Source of the DNA: Frankia sp.
GTDB lineage: Bacteria > Actinomycetota > Actinomycetes > Frankiales > Frankiaceae
NCBI GenBank assembly: GCA_019689615.1
Contig: JADGHD010000139.1
Coordinates: 1-9,945, forward strand
DNA length: 9,945 nt
Direction of reading: 5' to 3'
Positions 7,202-9,945 of the stretch are shown piece after piece; positions within the stretch are counted from its first letter, which is position 1, and each line of letters opens with the position of its first letter. A model generated the notes under the pieces. That model was not told the DNA's origin and did no database searches. It saw nothing but the letters and a program-made list of their open reading frames with translations. The position numbers and the translations under genes are program-made.

Positions 7202-7482
7202 GAGCCCTCCCTCCGCTTCCTCTCAACAGCTACCCAGTTGGCGTATCGGATCGCCACCTCGCGGCCCGACCGTGGCCGAAGCTCCTTGAGGTTCTTGATC
7301 TTCGATCCCGTCAGGGTGTCCACCAGCGGGCGGCCGAGACCGGGCCCGGCCTCGGCAAGCATGTCAATCGCCACGTTGACCGATCGGTAGGTGTCCGAGT
7401 CGTCTTGGCGCAGCGCACGCAGCCAGTCCCGCACCTCCCGTGTCGTCTTGATCGTCCAACGAGGGGACAGGTCCGCGGACAT
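7198..7482 (-). CDS. RelE/HigB-like toxin, apparently C-terminally shortened
   Basis: A 94-residue protein from the ATG at 7482. It resembles the RelE/HigB (Gp49-like) toxins that cleave ribosome-bound mRNA: an N-terminal helix pair with REVRDWLRAL (15-24), then DMLAEAGPGLGRPLVDTLTGSKIKNLKELRP (40-70) and RSGREVAIRY (71-80), the usual run into the beta-sheet. Relatives normally continue with a FxFDP strand and a GDKxGxW segment to about 110-125 residues. Here the sequence jumps from AIRY to ANWVAVERKRREGS and stops. Neither alternative frame restores the missing strands, so this looks like an internal deletion rather than a frameshift, and activity is doubtful. A GTG at 7491 is in frame but lies within the -10 element, so ATG 7482 is preferred. 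The toxin-before-antitoxin order is that of higBA. Confidence 0.8.
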   Translation of the reverse strand: MSADLSPRWTIKTTREVRDWLRALRQDDSDTYRSVNVAIDMLAEAGPGLGRPLVDTLTGSKIKNLKELRPRSGREVAIRYANWVAVERKRREGS

Positions 7483-7489
7483 GACCCGC

Positions 7490-7517
7490 ACTATAGCTTG
7501 ACCTAAACATCACGCAA
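7490..7517 (-). promoter_or_regulatory. promoter of the toxin-antitoxin operon, probably leaderless
   Basis: On the minus strand a -35-like TTGCGT (7517-7512) and a -10 TATAGT (7495-7490) are separated by 16 bases. The -10 ends 7 bases before the ATG at 7482, so transcription would start at or next to the start codon and the toxin mRNA would be leaderless, a common situation in actinobacteria. No Shine-Dalgarno is present before the ATG, which agrees with this. Confidence 0.55.
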
Positions 7518-7538
7518 GTCGGGGACGCCACTTCCCCA

Positions 7539-7576
7539 ACAGCCCGACCAGTCATCACGTAGCCCCGGTCGGCTGT
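7539..7576. terminator. imperfect hairpin between the TadG-like gene and the TA operon
   Basis: ACAGCCCGACC (7539-7549) and GGTCGGCTGT (7567-7576) form 10 pairs with a single bulged C around a 17-base loop. It lies between the end of the minus-strand TadG-like gene and the TA promoter. It could end read-through from upstream or be an operator region for the XRE antitoxin; the large loop makes it a modest terminator. Confidence 0.35.
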
Positions 7577-7650
7577 CCTGACCTCCGCCCTGATCGTGAG
7601 TTGACCGTGTCGCCGCAGATCCACGGGAAGCTGCCCAGCCAGGCCCGCCT

Positions 7651-7679
7651 GCCCGGCCTTCGTTACGGGGCGGCCGGGC
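7651..7679 (-). terminator. hairpin spanning the stop of the TadG-like gene
   Basis: GCCCGGCC (7651-7658) and GGCCGGGC (7672-7679) form a perfect 8-bp GC-only stem around a 13-base loop that contains the TAA stop codon. A stem placed over the stop is a plausible terminator for the minus-strand gene, although GC-rich palindromes are frequent in this genome. Confidence 0.4.
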
Positions 7680-8115
7680 GGACAAGGGACTGGGCCTGGG
7701 CGGCGGCCTCGACGGTGACCGGGCCGATGCCGAGGAAGCCCACGAGCGGCAGGTTGACGACGCGGCTGCCGCGGACCTCGACGGTGCCCTCGTCGACCAG
7801 CGCCGCGGTGAGCGCCGTGGAGCCGGACGGGTCGGCCTGGCGCTGGTACTCGTCGACCGCTGCCTGCACGTCGGCCAGTGGAAGCCGCTCAAACCGGTCG
7901 GTGGCCGTGTAGACGGCGAACTCGTCGATCCGTTGCGCGGCGGCCAGTGCCGCGCCGTCCGCTGCCGAGGCGACCGAACGCCGGGCGAGGTACACCGCGG
8001 ACACGTCGGTCACCACAATGGCGAGCATCGCCGCGATCACCAGGTAGCCGAGGGTCAGCAGCGTGATCGACCCACGCTCCCGGTCCTCGCGGCGCGCGCC
8101 CGCCCGCGCCGTCAT
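7663..8115 (-). CDS. TadG-like (Flp pilus-assembly TadE/G-type) one-TM protein
   Basis: A 150-residue protein with the hallmark N-terminus of Tad pilus-assembly proteins: a basic cytoplasmic start ending in RERGS (13-16), one hydrophobic helix of about 24 residues (17-40, ITLLTLGYLVIAAMLAIVVTDVSA), then YLARRSVASAADGAALAAAQ (42-61), the conserved post-membrane helix of putative TadG-like proteins. The remaining 90 residues would be extracytoplasmic. In actinomycetes such small proteins often sit in Tad-type clusters; no secretion ATPase, TadB/C or prepilin gene is near, so this one is an orphan in this window. The start is uncertain: ATG 8115 fits the family best but has no Shine-Dalgarno and directly follows a large palindrome, while ATG 8154 and GTG 8184 are also in frame and would put the palindrome inside the coding region. 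Confidence 0.75.
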   Translation of the reverse strand: MTARAGARREDRERGSITLLTLGYLVIAAMLAIVVTDVSAVYLARRSVASAADGAALAAAQRIDEFAVYTATDRFERLPLADVQAAVDEYQRQADPSGSTALTAALVDEGTVEVRGSRVVNLPLVGFLGIGPVTVEAAAQAQSLVRPAAP

Positions 8116-8167
8116 CGTTTGGCGTTCGCGTGCGGGCGGCGTCAGCCCGCACATCGAACGCACAACG
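8116..8167. promoter_or_regulatory. 52-nt imperfect palindrome abutting the TadG-like start
   Basis: Three nested stems share one axis: CGTT/AACG (8116-8119 with 8164-8167), GCGTTCG/CGAACGC (8122-8128 with 8155-8161) and TGCGGGC/GCCCGCA (8131-8137 with 8145-8151) around a 7-base loop, separated by a 2x2 mismatch and a 2x3 interior loop. That gives 18 pairs in total. On the minus strand the base after the palindrome is the A of the probable ATG at 8115. It could be an operator, an RNA fold controlling translation, or part of a longer coding region. Confidence 0.5.
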
Positions 8168-8434
8168 GGCCGATCGGGATACACCCGGCCATTGTCGCTC
8201 GTTGTGTGCGACGCTCGACTCAGTGCCGCCGATCAGGCCGCCGCGCCGGCAATTGAAGCGTTCAACGGCGATGCTGGTCCCTCTAACGGACAAGCCCACG
8301 CCCAGCACCAGACGGGCGGAGACCCGGCCCCACTCCCAACGGCAGATCTCAACGGCGCGCAGGGCCGGAAGGTTCTGTCGCATGCGCTGTCTAGCGTCCT
8401 CTTCCGACATTGGCGCATGGAGGGGGAAGCAGGC
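8168..8434. other. divergent intergenic region
   Basis: About 265 bases between the minus-strand TadG-like gene and the plus-strand FxLYD-like gene. It contains a 13-bp inverted repeat, TTGAA-GCG-TTCAA (8253-8265), possibly an operator, and a -10-like TAGCGT (8392-8397) without a clear -35. A minus-strand frame from ATG 8410 is open through this region but uses rare codons such as AGA, and its product resembles nothing known to me, so I do not annotate it. Confidence 0.4.
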
Positions 8435-9067
8435 ATGTCACGGTACGACTACGGGGATTTTGGCGACCGGCGCGGCTACCGCGAGGAGCAGCGCTACCGG
8501 CCGCAGCAGCCGCCGCGACGCCAGTCCCTCGGCTACCGGCCCGACCAGTCGGCGCACGACGACCGCCCTGGCCGCGACGCCCACGCGGGCTACCAGCCGT
8601 ACGCCCAGCCCCCGCCGGGCTACGGCTATGGCCCGCGGCCGAAGAAGCGGCGCTGGCCGCTTTTCCTGGCACTGGGCGTGGTCGCCTGTGGGCTGGCCGG
8701 CTGCGTGGCCTTCGTCGTCGGCGTCGGCTCCAGCGTCGAGTCCACCTCGTCCGGCGATCCCGCCACCCAGGCCCAGGGCCTGTTCCAGCACCCCGAGGAC
8801 GTGTCGATCTCGGCGTGCGAGCCGGACGAGCTGGGGATGATGTCCGCGCAGGTCCTGGTGACCAACCAGTCGTCGAAGGCATCGGACTACTCGATCCAGG
8901 TCTCCTTCCAGAGCCCGGACGGCACCCAGTCCTACGCCGACGGCTACGCCATCATCACCACCCTTGCCGCCGGCCAGCAGCGGCCGGAGACGGTGCAGTC
9001 CTTCAAGGAGGCGCCCGGCCCGTTCCGGTGCGTGGTGGTCTCCGTCCAGCGAACCCAGTCGCTGTGA
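8435..9067 (+). CDS. membrane-anchored FxLYD-like protein
   Basis: A 210-residue protein with three parts. Residues 1-69 are low complexity and rich in Tyr, Arg, Gln, Pro and Gly, probably a disordered cytoplasmic tail. KKRR (70-73) precedes one hydrophobic helix (about 74-98, with two cysteines). Residues about 120-207 form a predicted extracellular beta-sandwich: VSISACEPDELGMMSAQVLVTNQSSKASDYSIQVSF, a central DG turn, TLAAGQQRPETVQSF, and FRCVVVSVQRT. This pattern matches the FxLYD-type domains of actinobacterial surface proteins. Cys128 and Cys199 are at positions suited to a disulfide. The start is set by GGAGGGGG (8419-8426), 8 bases before the ATG at 8435; the frame is open farther upstream but not protein-like. 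Its molecular role is unknown. Confidence 0.82.
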   Translation: MSRYDYGDFGDRRGYREEQRYRPQQPPRRQSLGYRPDQSAHDDRPGRDAHAGYQPYAQPPPGYGYGPRPKKRRWPLFLALGVVACGLAGCVAFVVGVGSSVESTSSGDPATQAQGLFQHPEDVSISACEPDELGMMSAQVLVTNQSSKASDYSIQVSFQSPDGTQSYADGYAIITTLAAGQQRPETVQSFKEAPGPFRCVVVSVQRTQSL

Positions 9068-9093
9068 CGGGCTGAGGACGACATCACCCCCGA

Positions 9094-9117
9094 CGGCCGG
9101 GCGGCTTCCGCCAGCCG
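9094..9117 (+). terminator. possible hairpin after the FxLYD-like gene
   Basis: GGCGG-CTT-CCGCC (9100-9112) is a perfect 5-bp stem with a 3-base loop. With mismatches and a bulge it is extended by CGG/CCG outside (9094-9096 with 9115-9117). It starts 26 bases after the stop and lies before the next gene. No U-run follows, so the call is weak. Confidence 0.35.
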
Positions 9118-9162
9118 GCAGACCCGGCGGACCGGCGGGCCATGGCGCCGAATGATGGTCGC

Positions 9163-9945
9163 ATGACGTCGATCAGCATGGTGCTGCCCGAGGTCCGCCG
9201 GGTGGGCGGGCTGATCGGTGCCGAGATCCGCGGCCTGGACCTCACCCGCGACTACCCGGACGAGACCTACGCGGCGATCCGGCGGGCCTGGGCCGAGCAC
9301 GGCGTGCTCTTCTTCCGGGACCAGCACCTCACCGCCGAGCAGCGCGAGCAGTTCGCCTCCCGCCTCGGGACCATCTTCGTGCGCCAGGAACTGCGCAAGG
9401 AGCCCCACCAGACCCGGGCGATCGGCGAGGGCTGGCACACCGACATGACGTGCTTCCCCGAGCCGCCGCATGCCACGATCCTGTTCGCCGAGGAGGTGCC
9501 GCCCGCCGGCGGCGACACTCTCTGGGCCGGGATGGGCCCCGCCTTCGAGGCCCTGTCGCCCGGCCTACAGGCCACGCTGCGCGGCCTGCGCGCGGTCCAC
9601 GCGAACGTCCGCAAGCTCGGCCTGAGCTACGAGCAGACCGACCCGCCGGAGCCGTCGATCGCCGAGTACGACGCGGCCGAGGGCCCGCTGCATCCAGTCG
9701 TCCGCCTGATCCCGGAAACCGGCCGCAGCGTGCTCTACGTGAACCCGGAGTTCACCACCCGCTTCGAGGGCTGGACCCGCCGGGAGTCGCTCCCACTGCT
9801 GCGCTACCTGTTCGACTTCGGCGTCCGCCCCGAGTTCGTCACCCGGTTCAGCTGGGCGCCGGGTTCGATCGCCTACTGGGACAACCGCCAGGTCTGGCAC
9901 TTCGCCGTCAACGACTACCAGGGCCAGCGCCGGGTGATGCACCGC
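9163..9945 (+). CDS. TauD/TfdA-family 2-oxoglutarate-dependent dioxygenase (3' end outside window)
   Basis: The frame is open from ATG 9163 to the window edge (261 codons). TauD/TfdA enzymes use Fe(II), O2 and 2-oxoglutarate to hydroxylate a substrate, often releasing sulfite or a phenol. The iron-binding triad is visible: His92 and Asp94 in WHTDMT, and His246 in WHFAVNDY. Arg261, the last codon in the window, lies 15 residues after the distal His, where TauD has its 2-oxoglutarate/substrate Arg270. Other family blocks are the GGLIGAEIRGLDL start (15-27), HGVLFFRDQ (46-54), PPAGGDTLWAGM (113-124) and WAPGSIAYWDNRQ (231-243). Only about 20-30 C-terminal residues should be missing. Substrate cannot be told from the sequence. 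ATG 9142 is an alternative in-frame start; neither has a clear Shine-Dalgarno. Confidence 0.92.
   Translation, partial: MTSISMVLPEVRRVGGLIGAEIRGLDLTRDYPDETYAAIRRAWAEHGVLFFRDQHLTAEQREQFASRLGTIFVRQELRKEPHQTRAIGEGWHTDMTCFPEPPHATILFAEEVPPAGGDTLWAGMGPAFEALSPGLQATLRGLRAVHANVRKLGLSYEQTDPPEPSIAEYDAAEGPLHPVVRLIPETGRSVLYVNPEFTTRFEGWTRRESLPLLRYLFDFGVRPEFVTRFSWAPGSIAYWDNRQVWHFAVNDYQGQRRVMHR

Noticed and set aside
8185..8410. Minus-strand ORF starting at ATG 8410 upstream of the TadG-like gene
   Set aside because: It uses rare codons (AGA), runs out of frame into the TadG-like gene, and its product has no family features.
8063..8434. Upstream extension of the FxLYD-like protein
   Set aside because: The extension is not protein-like and overlaps the divergent TadG-like gene; a strong SD precedes ATG 8435.

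Overview
The window is very GC-rich, and its genes have G or C at nearly every third codon position. The gene content fits a high-GC actinomycete: an RF2 gene without the programmed frameshift, a SAM-dependent uroporphyrinogen methyltransferase, an FxLYD-like membrane protein, a TadG-like protein and a TPR protein of the type usually attached to actinobacterial XRE regulators. A Frankia-like or related filamentous actinomycete is my inference; nothing here proves the genus.

Left part (1-2468, + strand): the tail of an unidentified gene overlaps the start of a single-domain rhodanese-like sulfurtransferase. A short palindrome follows, then a 573-residue N-acyl-D-amino-acid deacylase-type amidohydrolase. 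A strong hairpin separates this gene from the convergent minus-strand block.

Middle (2475-4866, - strand): prfB (peptide chain release factor 2), an unrecognised leucine- and aspartate-rich ORF with an 18-bp tandem repeat, and cobA (uroporphyrinogen-III C-methyltransferase) read in that order and may form one transcription unit. The unknown ORF overlaps the cobA start. About 600 bp with no convincing gene precede prfB and separate it from the divergent gene that follows.

Right-centre (5488-7520): a + strand TPR-type protein that lacks the usual DNA-binding domain ends at a hairpin. Beyond it lies an accessory pocket: about 220 bp of ambiguous sequence, a stem-loop, the 3' part of a degenerate tRNA that resembles tRNA-Lys(CTT), and a minus-strand toxin-antitoxin pair (RelE/HigB-like toxin first, XRE antitoxin second). 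A promoter placed for leaderless translation drives the pair. The tRNA fragment begins four bases after the antitoxin stop codon, so it may be an attachment-site scar or a tRNA pseudogene.

Right part (7539-9945): an orphan TadG-like one-TM protein (- strand) whose likely start codon abuts a 52-nt imperfect palindrome, a divergent + strand FxLYD-like membrane protein, and a TauD/TfdA-family 2-oxoglutarate dioxygenase cut off by the window edge. I did not find a convincing complete new defence or biosynthetic system. The best leads are the tRNA remnant with its truncated toxin, the palindrome at the TadG-like start, and the repeat ORF overlapping cobA.
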